NCBI RefSeq assembly: GCF_002776525.5
Contig: NC_045439.1
Span: 153,971,330 to 154,035,329 of the forward strand
Source of the DNA: Piliocolobus tephrosceles
Taxonomy: Eukaryota > Chordata > Mammalia > Primates > Cercopithecidae
Direction: 5' to 3'
Length of the DNA stretch: 64,000 nt
The position numbers were made by a program, and so were the translations under genes. Every line of letters begins with the position of its first letter. The stretch's first letter is position 1. The notes beneath the pieces are model-generated. The model did not search any database, was not told where the DNA came from, and worked only from the letters and a program-made list of their open reading frames with translations. Shown here piece after piece: positions 1 through 10,920 of this stretch.

Positions 1-990
1 CAACATAAGACTGCTTCCTCGCCTGTGAAAATTTGTTGTTTAGTGAAGCCACCTTCATCATTGATCGTAGCTCAGTCTTCTGGATAACTTGCTATGGCTT
101 CTGTAAAAGCACTTGCTGCTTTCCCTTGCATTTTTATGTTTTGGAGATGGCCTCTTTCCTTAAACCTTGTGAACCAACTTCTGTTAGCTTCAGACTTATT
201 TTGCACTCTAATCAATTCTCTTGGCCTTCATAGAATTGAAGGTCTTGGGTCTTGTTCTGGATTAGGTTTTTGCGTATAGGAATGTTGTGGCTGGTTTGAT
301 CTTCTATCCAGACCACTAAAACCTTCTCCGTATCAGCAATAAAATTGTTTAGCTTTCTTATCATGTATGTGTTCACCGGAATAGCACTTTTAATTTCCTT
401 CAAGAACTTTTGCTTTGCATTCACAACTTGCTGTTTGGTGCAAGAGACCTAGCTTTTGGCCTGGAGGCTTTTAACGTACCTTTCTCACTGAGCTTAATCA
501 TTTGAAGCTTTTGATTGAAAGTGAGAGATGTCCAACATCTTTTCACTTGAAAACTTAGAGGCCATTGTGGGGTTATTAACTGGCCTATTTTCAATATTGT
601 TGTGTTTCAGTGAATAGGGGGGCCGGAGACGAGGGAGAGAGACAAGGAAGCAGCTGGTTGGTGGAGTGGTCAGAACACACACAACTTTTATGGATTAAGT
701 CTTCTGTGGGCGCAGTTCATGGTACCCCAAAACAATTTCAATAATAACAGCAATTTCAATAGCACAGATCATCATAAACAAGTATAGTAATAATGAAAAA
801 GTTAAAAATATTGCAAGAATTACCAAAATGTGACAGACATGAAGTGAGTACATGCTTTTGGGAAAATAGCACTAAAAAGACTTGCTTGACATAGGGTTGG
901 CACAGACTTTCAATTTGTAAACAGACAAAAAACCCCAAAGTATCTGTGAAGCACCATAAAGCACAGCACAGTAAAACAAGGTATGCCTGT
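1..990 (-). mobile_element. Tigger-type (TcMar) DNA transposon, partial
   Basis: The right end reads ...aaggtatgcctgta, the terminal inverted repeat of Tigger1-like elements, followed by TA. On the minus strand 565-494 encodes a transposase N-terminus (MASKFSSEK...) and 424-212 a second in-register fragment with VVWIEDQTSHNIPI. Frameshifts separate them, so no active transposase remains. The window edge cuts the element. Confidence 0.85.
212..565 (-). pseudogene. Decayed Tigger transposase 5' portion
   Basis: Two minus-strand reading fragments (565-494 and 424-212) match the N-terminal DNA-binding part of pogo/Tigger transposases (CENP-B-like HTH region). The first stops after 23 codons through an indel. 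Only the N-terminal part falls inside the window. Confidence 0.75.
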
Positions 991-1144
991 ATATTAGAAC
1001 CCTGCTTAATTTGGGTTTCCAAGGGAAAAGCAGAAACTCAGACTTTCCTTATGTCTTTCTTGACACTTTTCTTCCTACCCATTCTGTTTTCTCAGCAGCC
1101 TGTGCACAGAAACAGTACTTAACCACACACTGTATTATAATAAT

Positions 1145-1265
1145 GTGTTTACTTGATTCTCTCCCCTGGTACACTGATTATAAGTTCCTTGAGGACCTTG
1201 TCAGATCATTTTCATATCTCCAGGTCATAAGGTAAATATCTGGCACATAATAAGCAACTCAGTGA
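1145..1265 (+). repeat. L2 3'-end remnant
   Basis: Shows the decayed L2 tail pattern: 'ataagttccttgaggacc ... ctggcacataataagcaact ... agtgaataa'. Confidence 0.5.
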
Positions 1266-1384
1266 ATAAGACATGCTCCATGCCTTTTTTATTCATCAAA
1301 CACATGTTCAGTGTAAATATGTCAGGTATTGTACTTACCTTTTTCCTAAGGCTACAGAAGTATAAGATGTACAGGAGGATCCCC

Positions 1385-1640
1385 ACCAAAGGCAGCAGAA
1401 TGAGAGTCAGAGACTTCACTTTAAATCCCAGTCCTACTAATTATTACTAATTATTAGTAGTGATAATTTGTTATTATTACTTGAGTGACTTTTGCCAAGC
1501 TGTTTAACTTCTCAAAGCCTACTTTCCTTCACTGATATAACAGAGAATAACAGTACCTGCTTTACAGGGTGGTTGTGAGGATTACATGGGATTATGTACC
1601 ATCCGTAAAGCACTTAATACATATGTGACAGCACTCAAAA
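1385..1640 (+). repeat. MIR
   Basis: Carries the MIR core and tail order: 'cttttgccaagctgtttaac', 'ggttgtgaggattacatg', 'taaagcacttaatac'. A short AT-rich insertion lies near 1437-1470. Confidence 0.75.
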
Positions 1641-1925
1641 ATAAGAACTACCTTTAGTGGTTTAATAAGAAAAAGAAACAGATTTGGATAACAGATAATG
1701 GACGGAGCCCTGGACAGGTGTCTCAGAGGAAGGGACACAATTCTTGCAGGAAGGTTTAGAGGCAATGATAAACAAAAGGAGCAATACAAAGGAATGAGAG
1801 CAGGGTATAGCACGTGGGAAATAAAAGTTTAGGGTAGTTAGCACATTGGGCATCTGGTAAAGAGATAAGAGATGAGGGAGAGAGGTAGATTGAGGCCATT
1901 TATGGAAGTGTTATTAATTTCATCC
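1641..1925. other. Unassigned intronic sequence
   Basis: No repeat or exon signal recognised; purine-rich near 1860-1890. Confidence 0.5.
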
Positions 1926-2085
1926 TCTCCCCACTCCGTGGGATAGTGGGTGGTTATTGCCTTTTTAGTGATAATCTGAGGCTGGTGAATAAGTGACTTG
2001 CCTCACGCCACATGGTGAGTAGCAGAGCCAGTGTTCAACTTCTAAAGTCTCCGTGCTCCCCACTATACCATGATGCCAAGTCCTA
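1926..2085 (-). repeat. MIR, reverse
   Basis: Reverse MIR core: 'agtgacttgcctcacgccac', 'ggtgagtagcagagccag'. Confidence 0.65.
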
Positions 2086-2695
2086 GGTTTTTACTAATAA
2101 GAAGAGGTTACTTGATGTCTTAATGTGCCCGAGCCACAGATGTTGATGTGAGCATTATCAAAACTGTGATTTTTAAAAATGGGACCAATATAACAAAGTT
2201 TTACTGATTATTACATTTACTTAATCAGATACAAATGTTCCATTCATTCATGTATTTAAATATTTATTCCCACTGCTTCACTTTTTGGCTAGCCTGAAAA
2301 TATGTGTATTAAAAAATAAAAATAAATATCATGGTTAGTATTTTTGTGAAATAATTGTTCGAGATTTTCTCCCCTGCTCCTCAAATCTTATATTGCCTGT
2401 GGATTAGGCAAATTTGAATTGATGAACTTGCCTTCACTGGACACAGATTGCAGTTTGGAAGATTTTCCCTCCTTTAAAATAAGGTTCTAAGGACATTTTT
2501 AGAAATGGACCTATAGCACAAGAGAGAGAGGAACCTGTACTGGTATTGAAGAGCGTCTCCAAATAGTAACTCACAAGTAATGCAAATGGTAGGAGAGCAA
2601 ACTATGAGACAAATTTCTATTAAATCCACAGGATGTTAGACTATTAACTAAATAATTGTTACCCATGAAAACTTATGTTCTAAAAAAGGTGATTT
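2086..2695. other. Unassigned AT-rich intronic stretch
   Basis: Nothing recognised; A+T-rich, with short poly-A/T runs and no coding pattern. Confidence 0.5.
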
Positions 2696-3005
2696 GGCTG
2701 GGCTTGGTGGCTCATACCTGTAATGCCAGCACTGTGGGTGGCTAAGGTGGGCAGATCACTTGAGCCCAGGAGTTCAACACCAGCCTGGACAACACGGCAA
2801 AACCCTGTCTCGACCGAAAACACACACATACACACACACACACACACAGATGAGCTGGGCGTGCTGGTGTGTGCCTGTAGTCACAGTTACACGGAAGGCT
2901 GAGATGGGAGGACTGCTTGAACCCAGGAGTTGGAGGCTGCAGTAATCCGTAATTATGACACTGCACTCTATCCTGGGCAACAAAGTGAGACCCTGTCTCA
3001 AAAGA
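2696..3005 (+). mobile_element. Alu (J/S type)
   Basis: Begins ggctgggcttggtggctc and ends ccctgtctcaaaaga. The mid A-rich linker has expanded into a CA repeat (2820-2849). Confidence 0.93.
2820..2849. repeat. (CA)n microsatellite inside Alu
   Basis: Near-pure CA with a few TA steps, grown from the Alu middle A-rich region. Confidence 0.9.
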
Positions 3006-3129
3006 GATTATCTCCTTTTATTCACTAACATTAAAATAGATTGAAATAGACAACTACAGAGCTTCTCTGTGTCAATAAAAATCTTTTCTATAGTGACAAT
3101 TGAAAAGCCTTTCATTTTCTAGTCCTTTT

Positions 3130-3205
3130 AACAATTCACAGGAGGCTTTTTACCAGTCTAACTAACAGAAATTTAGGTCTGCATGCTTTAAAATCTCAGG
3201 GTCAA
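3130..3205 (+). repeat. Direct repeat, copy 1
   Basis: Matches 4754-4829 in the same orientation with some mismatches: shared aacaattcacagg, taccagtctaactaa, gaaatttag and tctgcatgctt. Confidence 0.85.
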
Positions 3206-3869
3206 AAGTTTATCCTTTAATTTTAAAGTTGGCTCTGTGAGTCGTGTTTTCCTGCCTCTTTCCCCAACCCTCTGTATCCAACCATTGTCAGAAATACTAA
3301 TACCTCTCTGAAGTATCTTCACAGTTCTTTTTACTATATCTAAGACCTTAATATAAGAATACAAATTTGATTCCTTTCAGATTTTTACATCTTAAAACTT
3401 TGTTTAGATTGTGACCCTTCTTTCTCATATTACAATCTCAGACACCTTAATTTCCTATTTGAATGCTGTTATCACCAGCTTTTTAGATCTCTCACTTCCA
3501 AAATTTTTCTAGCTTAGGATACCAACCCTCTGTGAACTCTCTGTTACTTTTGCCCCACGAGAGATACACCAGATTTCAACTGATTTAATTCTATAGAGAT
3601 AAAAATTTCTATAAAATATGCATATTGATTAATTTAAATTCTATAGTCAAAGCAATATTTAGTTTAGGAATATAAAAATATATTAAGTATAACTTTAGTG
3701 TATTATAAAATATTCAAAAGATTTTTAAATTTTGGGCTGAATTTAGACATACGGCATAGGTTAACAAATTGATTATAAGCTGGTAAATTTAAAGAATCTA
3801 GAATTTCTTGCTTTGGCCAAGCTGAAAGAGGAAACAATTTTACCCAGAAAATGTCATCAACTTTACAAT
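3206..3869. other. Unassigned intronic stretch
   Basis: AT-rich, no exon and no repeat I can name. 3580-3720 is nearly all A/T. Confidence 0.45.
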
Positions 3870-4110
3870 AAAAATAACCAGCTACCATTGTTGAGCATGG
3901 TGAGCAGCAGAGCCAGTGTTCCAACCGGGCACTGGTTTGTGGCTTATTTAATCCTCACAACAATCAGGACAGGTAACCATTATCACCATGTTAAAAATGA
4001 GGAAAGTGAGGTGCCAAAAAATAGGCAGATTATTTAAGTGACAGATTTGGAATTCAAAATAAGGGCTGTGTAGCTCTAAAGACATTATTTTTCACCATAC
4101 CACACTGTGT
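3870..4110 (-). repeat. MIR, reverse
   Basis: Shows 'atttaatcctcacaacaatc', 'accattatcaccatgttaaa' and 'gaggaaagtgaggtgcc', the reverse of the MIR tail and core. Confidence 0.75.
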
Positions 4111-4357
4111 CTACTTGAAACATATATGTAATTATTTGTGTTTTCTGAACTAGGCTGCTCTGTTTTTTCAGTAGTTACTAGTTCTTAAGTTCTATTATCC
4201 TCATGGATTTAACAAAATTAATTGAAAGTTAACTGCTTCTACCATTTCGTTTTGGATTGCTTTTTTATTTGGCATAGAGTATTTACAAATGTAGAATACT
4301 CTTTCAGATGGTACTAAAAATTGAGAAATCTGAACTTGACTTAATCCAACAATCTTT

Positions 4358-4359
4358 TT

Positions 4360-4396
<37 letters not shown>

Positions 4397-4673
4397 AGAG
4401 TCTGGCTTCTTTGCTCAGGCTGGAGTGCAGTGGGGCAGTCTTGGCTCACTGCAATCTCCGCCTCCAAGGTTCAAGCAATTCTCCTGCCTCAGACTCCAGA
4501 GTAGCTGGGACTACAGACATGCACCACCATGCCTGGCTAATTTTCATATTTTAGTAGAGACAGGGTTTTACCATGTTGGCCAGGCTGGTCTTGAACTCCT
4601 GACCTCAAATGATCCACCCGCCTCAGTCTCCCAAAGTGCTGGGATTATAGGTATGAGCCACCATGCCCATCCC
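4358..4673 (-). mobile_element. Alu with poly-T/poly-G tail
   Basis: Flanked by perfect 17-bp target-site duplications ttaatccaacaatcttt (4341-4357, 4674-4690). The A-tail (T on this strand) is reduced to about four T's followed by 33 G's before the normal Alu body. Confidence 0.95.
4362..4394. repeat. Homopolymer G run of 33
   Basis: Uninterrupted G from 4362 to 4394 in the Alu tail, where A/T is expected. It could form G-quadruplexes or reflect an assembly or sequencing fault. Confidence 0.9.
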
Positions 4674-4753
4674 TTAATCCAACAATCTTTAGTAGCTCTC
4701 CACTCCTCACATCTCTAGGAAGATACAGTTATCAGCGAGATAGAAATAAGATA

Positions 4754-4829
4754 CTTAACAATTCACAGGGGACTTGTACCAGTCTAACTAATGGAAATTT
4801 AGTTCTGCATGCTTAAAGACTTAAGGGTT
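4754..4829 (+). repeat. Direct repeat, copy 2
   Basis: Second copy of the 76-bp segment at 3130-3205, 1.6 kb downstream in the same orientation. Its flanks do not match those of copy 1. Confidence 0.85.
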
Positions 4830-4872
4830 AGTGATGGAGAAAAATGGGCATGTGGAGCAAGTGAAATAATTG

Positions 4873-5170
4873 ATTTTTGTTTTTTTTTTTGAGACGGAGT
4901 CTCGCTCTGTCACCCAGGCTGGAGTGCAGTGGCGCGGTCTCACCTCACTGCAACGTCCGCCTCCCTGGTTCACGCCAGTCTCCTGCCTCAGCCTCCCGAG
5001 TAGCTGGAACTACAGGCGCCCGCCACCACACCCAGCTAATTTTTTGTGTTTTTAGTGGAGAAAGGGTTCACCGTGTTAGCCAGGATGGTCTCAATCTCCT
5101 GACCTCATAATCTGCCTGCCTCGGCCTCCCAAAGTGCTGGGATTACAGGTGTGAGCCACTGGGCCCGGCC
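4873..5170 (-). mobile_element. AluY-type
   Basis: Complete, ending gggcccggcc. Target-site duplication gaaataattga at 4862-4872 and 5171-5181. Confidence 0.95.
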
Positions 5171-5181
5171 GAAATAATTGA

Positions 5182-5640
5182 ATTTTAATATCACTGAAGG
5201 TATGTAGATATTTTTAATATAGTAAGAAAATTATAATATTTCATTTCATGTATCTTATTAGAAGGAAGCTGAGTAAAAACTAAATTCTTTCTACAGAAAA
5301 ATACTAGTATAGGTAGAATATAGACATGGCAAAGATTAAATATGATGCATAAATAACAAATGATTTTAATAAATTCTGAAGCCTCCATGTAGTAAATCAG
5401 ATCGCATGTATTTTCCTGTATTCTTTCCATCAACATGTAACCTTTTGTGACAAAATATTCGGGTGGTTATATCAGAAATAGTGAACTTGTAGTAAAAGCC
5501 CTAAAAGTTGTCTTCATCTTCCCCTTACCTCATTGCCTTTGTTCATGTTTTTTTCTTCATCTCAACTCTCTTCTGCTTTCTATTTCCTGCCTACATAAAA
5601 AAAATCACATACACCCACATTCAGTTTCATTACTTCAAGA
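5182..5640. other. Unassigned AT-rich stretch
   Basis: No exon or named repeat recognised. Confidence 0.45.
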
Positions 5641-5653
5641 CCAAGTTCATACT

Positions 5654-5960
5654 TTTTTTTTTTTTTTTTTTTTGAGGCGGACTCTCGCTCTGTTGCCCAG
5701 GCTGGAGTGCAGTGGCCCGATCTCAGCTCACTGCAACGTCCACCTCCTGGGTTCACGCCATTCTCCTGCCTCAGCCTCTCGAGTAGCTGGGACTACAGGC
5801 GCCCGCCACCTTGCCTGGCTAGTTTTTTGTATTTTTTTTTTAGTAGAGACGGGGTTTCACCGTGTTAGCCAGGATGGTCTCTATCTCCTGACCTCGTGAT
5901 CCGCCCGTCTCGGCCTCCCAAAGTGCTGGGATTACAGGCTTGAGCCACCGCGCCCAGCCT
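5654..5960 (-). mobile_element. AluYR-type, full length
   Basis: Has gtggcccgatctcagctc, gctagttttttgtat and ggcttgagccaccgcgcc, diagnostic of Old World monkey AluY lineages. Target-site duplication ccaagttcatact at 5641-5653 and 5961-5973. Confidence 0.93.
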
Positions 5961-6040
5961 CCAAGTTCATACTCATTTCCTCCAAGATGACTTGTCTAAT
6001 CTTCTACTCCAACTTTGATTATATCATTAATTGGTATTAA

Positions 6041-6188
6041 TGGCTGGGCATGGTGACTCATGCCTATAATCCCAAAACTTTGGGAGATGGAGGCTGTAGA
6101 CCAGGAGTTTGAGACTAGCCTGAGCAACATAATGAGACCTTATCTCCAATTTTAAAAATAAAATAAAAATATAAAAAACAAAGAAAAA
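6041..6188 (+). mobile_element. Alu-like monomer (FLAM)
   Basis: A single left-monomer unit from ggctgggcatggtgactc to an A-rich tail, with its own duplication taattggtatta at 6028-6039 and 6189-6200. It is therefore a true monomer insertion, not half of a broken Alu. Confidence 0.85.
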
Positions 6189-6294
6189 TAATTGGTATTA
6201 TTAGCAGTCAAATATTCTTGCAGTAGCACTGTGTTTATATTTTTATCTCTTCACCTGTATTGAGGGTGAGACATAGGGTTTTAATGTTTTTCTG

Positions 6295-6860
6295 AAAATC
6301 ATATATTTTATTTTTTATTGTGGAAATTTCAAATTCAGAAAAGTTTAGTGAACTTCCTGCTCATGTCTGTTACCTATAGGTGTTGTTCTTTATTTTTTAG
6401 CTATTCTTTATATTTAGGGATGTCAACCCCTTTGGGAAATAAATTCCAAATGTTTTTCCCCATCAGTATTTCTTTATCGAGGTGCAGTTGACATAAAGTT
6501 AACTGCATGTCTTTAAGGTGTATATTTTGTTGATGAATTTTGACATTCATCAACATAAATTCATTGTTGATGAATTTATATGCCCATGAAATAATTATAA
6601 CGAAGATAGTGAACATTTTCGTCACCCCCAGAAGTTTCTTTGTGCCCTTTATGCCCCACTCACCTAATTCCTTGGTCTCTAGGCAACCACTGATCTGTTT
6701 TTCTGTCACTAAATTAGTTTGCATTTCCTAGAATTTTATATAAATGTAATCGTACAGTATGTACTCTTTTTGGTCTGACTGCTTTTATATAACATTATTT
6801 TCAGAGTCCATCTAATCAGTATCCTTTAATTTTGACTTCCATTAAAGATCTTCCTTATTT
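6295..6860 (-). mobile_element. Old L1 (L1M) fragment, reverse
   Basis: Resembles the reverse of an ancient L1 ORF2/3' region: 'aggcaaccactgatctgttt', 'ataaatgtaatcgtacagta', 'gcttttatataacatta'. Strongly decayed. Confidence 0.6.
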
Positions 6861-7312
6861 CTTAAACTTTTTTCTTCAAAATTTAATACTTAGGGCAGTA
6901 GCTGAAAACCATGCAGTCCACAGATGTTTGGACTTTACAGTGGCACTTTAAGTTTTTGACTTACATGCCAAGATTTTAATGCTTTTAGGATGAGTCTGTA
7001 AACAGGACTGACTTTTCAGAGAGGGTTCTGGGAAGGTGGCTACTTGAATATCTCACTATCCTTCCATTCCTACTTCCAGCCTGTATCTGTCACTCTTGAG
7101 TGAAGTGGCTCCTGAATCTGATGAACAGTTGGATGCAAGTGAGGCCCTGGGCTCTGTGAGAACTCTGTCAGGGAGAGTTGGTACAGGGTTTTCCTCTAGA
7201 CAAGAGCCTGGAAAATCTCAGGATGAGGATAAGAATGGCAAATCCAGGAAAGAACTTGGTTTGTTAGATACCCATGAATTCCTGGAGGGAAGGAGAAAAG
7301 GAAAGGGCCAGA
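6861..7312. other. Unassigned stretch
   Basis: Less AT-rich than its surroundings. An 84-codon open run starts at 7096 before entering Alu sequence, without splice or conservation support; not called as a gene. Confidence 0.4.
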
Positions 7313-7325
7313 GGTCTGAGATCTT

Positions 7326-7628
7326 TTTTTTTTGTTTGTTTTTTTTGAGACGGAGTCTCGCTCTGTTGCCCAGGCTGGAGTGCAGTGGCCGGATCTCAGC
7401 TCCCTGCAAGCTCCGCCTCCCGGGTTCACGCCATTCTCCTGCCTCAGCCTCCCCAGTAGCTGGGGCCATAGGCGCCCACTACCTCGCCCGGCTAGTTTTC
7501 TGTATTTTTTAGTAGAGACGGGGTTTCACCATGTTAGCCAGGATGGTCTCGCTCTCCTGACCTAGTGATCCGCCCGTCTCGGCCTCCCAAAGTGCTGGGA
7601 TTACAGGCTTGAGCCACCGCGCCCGGCC
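7326..7628 (-). mobile_element. AluYR-type, full length
   Basis: Shows gtggccggatctcagctc and ggcttgagccaccgcgcc. Target-site duplication ggtctgagatctt at 7313-7325 and 7629-7641. Near-consensus, so young. Confidence 0.95.
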
Positions 7629-7642
7629 GGTCTGAGATCTTT

Positions 7643-7937
7643 CTATCCCTGTAGCTGGCATATGTAAGGAGACCTGAGAGCAGGAGTCTTCCTCATGGGC
7701 CTCCACAAGGGCTGGTGGCTTGCCTGCTGCAGCACTGCCTACCCACAGGAGTAGAGACTGCTTTGCCTTTCCATTTTCTTGAGACTGCTACCACTTGTGG
7801 TCCTCCAGCAACTAAATCTAATCCCGCATGAGGTGACAAAGATAAGCAACCCATCTGGGGAAGCCAGGCAACCTGAAAGACAAAAACCACTTAGAATAAA
7901 CAATATACTGAGTCAGCTAAATAGAAATGCTGGAGGA
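7643..7937. other. Unassigned stretch
   Basis: No repeat or exon recognised. Confidence 0.4.
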
Positions 7938-8234
7938 GGCCAGGCGCGTTGGCCAACACCTGTAATCCCAGCACTTTGGGAGGCCGAGGCGGGCGGATCA
8001 CGGGGTCAGGAGATCAAGACCATCCTGGCTAACATGGTGAAACCCCATCTCTACTAAAAAAATACAAAAAATTAGCAGGGTGGGGTGGCGGGCACCTGTA
8101 GTCCCAGCTACTCGGGAGGCTGAGGCAAGAGAATCACTTGAACCCAGGAGGCAGAGGTTGCAGTGAGCTGAGATCGTGCCACTCCCTCCAGCCTGGGTGA
8201 CAGAGCGAGACTCCATCTTAAAAAAAAAAAAAAA
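7938..8234 (+). mobile_element. AluY/S-type
   Basis: ggccaggcgcgttggcc to a poly-A tail, flanked by the duplication atgctggagga. Confidence 0.95.
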
Positions 8235-8339
8235 ATGCTGGAGGAGACAGAAACTTGAACATGAAAATAATAATGGGCACATTTAAGAAAGTTCAAGTGA
8301 AGTATTAAAAAAAGACTTTATGGAACAAAAAAATGTGAT

Positions 8340-8552
8340 TTTCCATCTAAATACTTATCACCTGAGTCATTTATCCTCACACACTTATTTTTTTTCTTAA
8401 ACTATCTCTACTAGAGTGTAAGCACCATGAGAACAGGAACTTTTTTGTCTTGTATTCACTGCTAATCTCTTGTCAACTCTAATACCTAGACCACTGTCTT
8501 ACACATAGTAGGCACCCGATGCATAATTATTGAATAAAGGAATGAATGGGTA
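8340..8552 (+). repeat. L2 3'-end
   Basis: 'agtgtaagcaccatgagaac', 'acatagtaggcacccgat' and 'attgaataaaggaatgaatg' are the L2 tail pattern. Confidence 0.75.
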
Positions 8553-9303
8553 TGAACAATTATTGACCCGGAAGATTAAGTAAAAGAAATATTTCAAACC
8601 ATGGAGCAAAAAAAAAAAAAAAATACAAAAAAACTTCTAAAAAAGAGACGTGGTAGATCGATTCAGGACACCTCACATGGCTAATACAAGTTCCAAAAGA
8701 AGAAAAAGGAACACATGGAGAAGGAATAATTAAAATTATTTCCTGAGTGAAATACTTCAGTGTGCAGAATGAAGTTCTGGAGGAGATCAGTGATGAAAAA
8801 CACACACCTAGGGATATCCCTGTAAAATTTTTGAGCTCCAAGGATTCACCTTGGGGGCCTCCAGATAGAACAGGTTGTACCTATCAAGTATCAGACTGGA
8901 GTCAGAATTCTAATTCACAACACTGGAAACTAGGAGATGGTAGAAGAGTATTTACAGATTTCTAAGAGAGAAAGACAACAATCCCAAATCCCTATTTCCC
9001 TTGAAGATACTTCTCCCCTATGAGGGGGAAACATGATACAACTATACAAAAATTTCAAGAATATAATACCCACTTAACTCCTCAGAAAATTCAAGAAGGG
9101 GTTTTGGCCAAATAACAAGTGACCTAGAACAGAGATCACAAGATGAAAGGGACAGAAATAATGGGAAATGACAGACTCTTTGGGAATGTATTATGTAAAT
9201 ACTAAGTATGGATTTTAACCAAAGGATGCATAGTTCAGCGAACAATAATATTTACAATGTGATGAGTAAGTCAGGGCAGAACCTCAAAACTGTGGGAACA
9301 AAA
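8553..9303. other. Unassigned stretch with A-run
   Basis: A-rich tract 8609-8632. The rest shows no named repeat or exon; no TSD found around the A-run. Confidence 0.4.
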
Positions 9304-9314
9304 GGAAGTAACAA

Positions 9315-9596
9315 GCCAGGCGCGGTGGCTCATGCCTGTAATCCCAGCACTTTTTAAGAGGCTGAGGCGGGTGGATCACCTGAGGTCGGGAGTTCGAGAC
9401 CAGCCTGACCAACATGGAGAAACCCTGTCTCTACTAAAAGTCAAAAAATTAGCCGGGTGTGGTGGCGGGCTTCTGTAATCCCAGCTAGTGGGGAGGCCAA
9501 GGCAGGAGAATCGCTTGAATCTGGGAGGCGGAGGTTGCGGTGAGCCGAGATCACGGGCAACAAGAGCGAAACTCCATCTCAAAAAAAAAAAAAAAA
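9315..9596 (+). mobile_element. Alu with internal deletion
   Basis: Duplication ggaagtaaca at 9304-9313 and 9597-9606. The right arm lacks the usual 'gccattgcactccagcctg' segment between gagatcac and gggcaacaag. Confidence 0.95.
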
Positions 9597-9606
9597 GGAA
9601 GTAACA

Positions 9607-10378
9607 GCTTTCCAATGAAGGCGAGGAGAGGAAAAAGCACCAATATGCACATGAAAAGATGCTCAACATCATTAGTCATTAAAGAAATGCACATCAAAAC
9701 CAAAATGAGGTACAGTTTTTTCACACTCACTGGGATGGCTATAATCAAAAAGACAGATATCAAGTGTTGGAAAGGTTGTGAAGTATTGAAACTCTCATCC
9801 ACTACTAGTGACAATGTAAAATGGTACAACTACTTTGGAAAACAATTTGACAGTTTCTTAAAAAGTTAAACATAGAAATACCATATGTCTCAGTAATTAA
9901 GTATATATCTGCACAAAAACTTGTACAGGAATGTTCATAGCAGCATTATACACAATAGCTAATAAAGAAGTAACAGCCCAAATGTCCTCCAGCTGTTGAA
10001 TGAATAGATAAAACGTAATATAGTCATATAATGGAATATTATTTGGCAATAAAAGCAAAGTACTGATTCCTGCTATAACATGTATGAAGCTTGAAAATGC
10101 AAGTTAAGGAATCTAGTTACAAAAAAACCACACACATATTGTATGATTCCGTTTATAGGAAATGTCCAGAGTAGGTAAATTTATAGAGACAGAAGTTAGA
10201 TTAATGCTCGTTTGGTCTGGATAGGGTTGGGAGAGAGTGAGATGGGGATTGCCTGCTGATGGGTAGAGGGTTTCTTTTAGTGGGGAGACCAAAATGTAAA
10301 ATTAGATTGTGGTGACAGCCACACAACAGTGTGACTCTATTAAATGAACACTTTAAATGAGTGAATTATATGGTATTG
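9607..10378 (+). mobile_element. Old L1 (L1M) 3' part
   Basis: Matches the ORF2-end/3' UTR pattern: 'gaaaagatgctcaacatcat', 'gcagcattatacacaatagc', 'taatggaatattatttggca', 'tgattccgtttataggaaat'. The frame is broken by indels and the A10 Alu-like inserts. An LTR interrupts it at its right end. Confidence 0.85.
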
Positions 10379-10743
10379 TCTTCGTGTGTTTCATGCTGCT
10401 ATAACAGAATACCACAGACTGGGTAATTTATAATGAACTGAAATTTATTGACTCATGGTCTGGAAAGTCCAAGACCAAGGTGCCAGCATCTGCTGAGGGC
10501 CTTCTTGCTGCATCTTCCCATAGCAGAAGGGAAGAGCGGGTAAGAGGGAGTGAGCGAGAAGGGGACCAAACTCCCTGTTCTGTTACAAACACTCCCGATA
10601 ATGACATTAATCCATTGATGAGGGTGGTCTAATTACCTAATGGCCTAATTACCTCTAATTAGTCCCCCACCTCCCAATGATGTTGCGTTGGGGATTAAGT
10701 TTCCAACAGATGCTTTTTGGGAGGATATGTTCAAACCACGGCA
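10379..10743 (-). mobile_element. ERVL-MaLR LTR (MST/MLT1-like), reverse
   Basis: Reverse-strand reading starts tgccgtggtttgaacat, contains 'aatccccaacgcaacatcat' and 'gggaggtggg', and ends 'ttataaattacccagtctg' then 'gttatagcagc', the MaLR solo-LTR layout. No internal retroviral genes. Confidence 0.75.
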
Positions 10744-10920
10744 AGTCTGTAGTTTATGTTTCAAAATGCATTTTTTTAAAAAGGAACTAGTATTGATAAC
10801 ACACAGCAGCTTGTATGAATCTCCAAGGCATTAGGCTAAATGAAAAAAAGGCAGTCTTAAAAGTTTATATATTATATGATTCCATTTATGTTTTCTAAAT
10901 TATTGAAGATCATGACATTT
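10744..10920 (+). mobile_element. L1M remnant beyond the LTR
   Basis: 'tgtatgaatctccaaggcat' and 'tatatgattccatttatg' resemble the L1M 3' UTR, probably another piece of the same or a second old L1. Confidence 0.45.

Noticed and set aside
4308..4718. 136-codon open frame with a long Gly run
   Set aside because: The Gly run is the G33 homopolymer and the rest is reverse Alu translation.
5447..5899. 150-codon open frame on +
   Set aside because: The second two-thirds is Alu translation (FFFFLRRTLALLPRLECSG type) and the start is AT-rich intron; no splice or homology support.
7096..7322. Open run upstream of an Alu as a possible exon
   Set aside because: No splice-site pair or recognisable protein; the frame continues into Alu.
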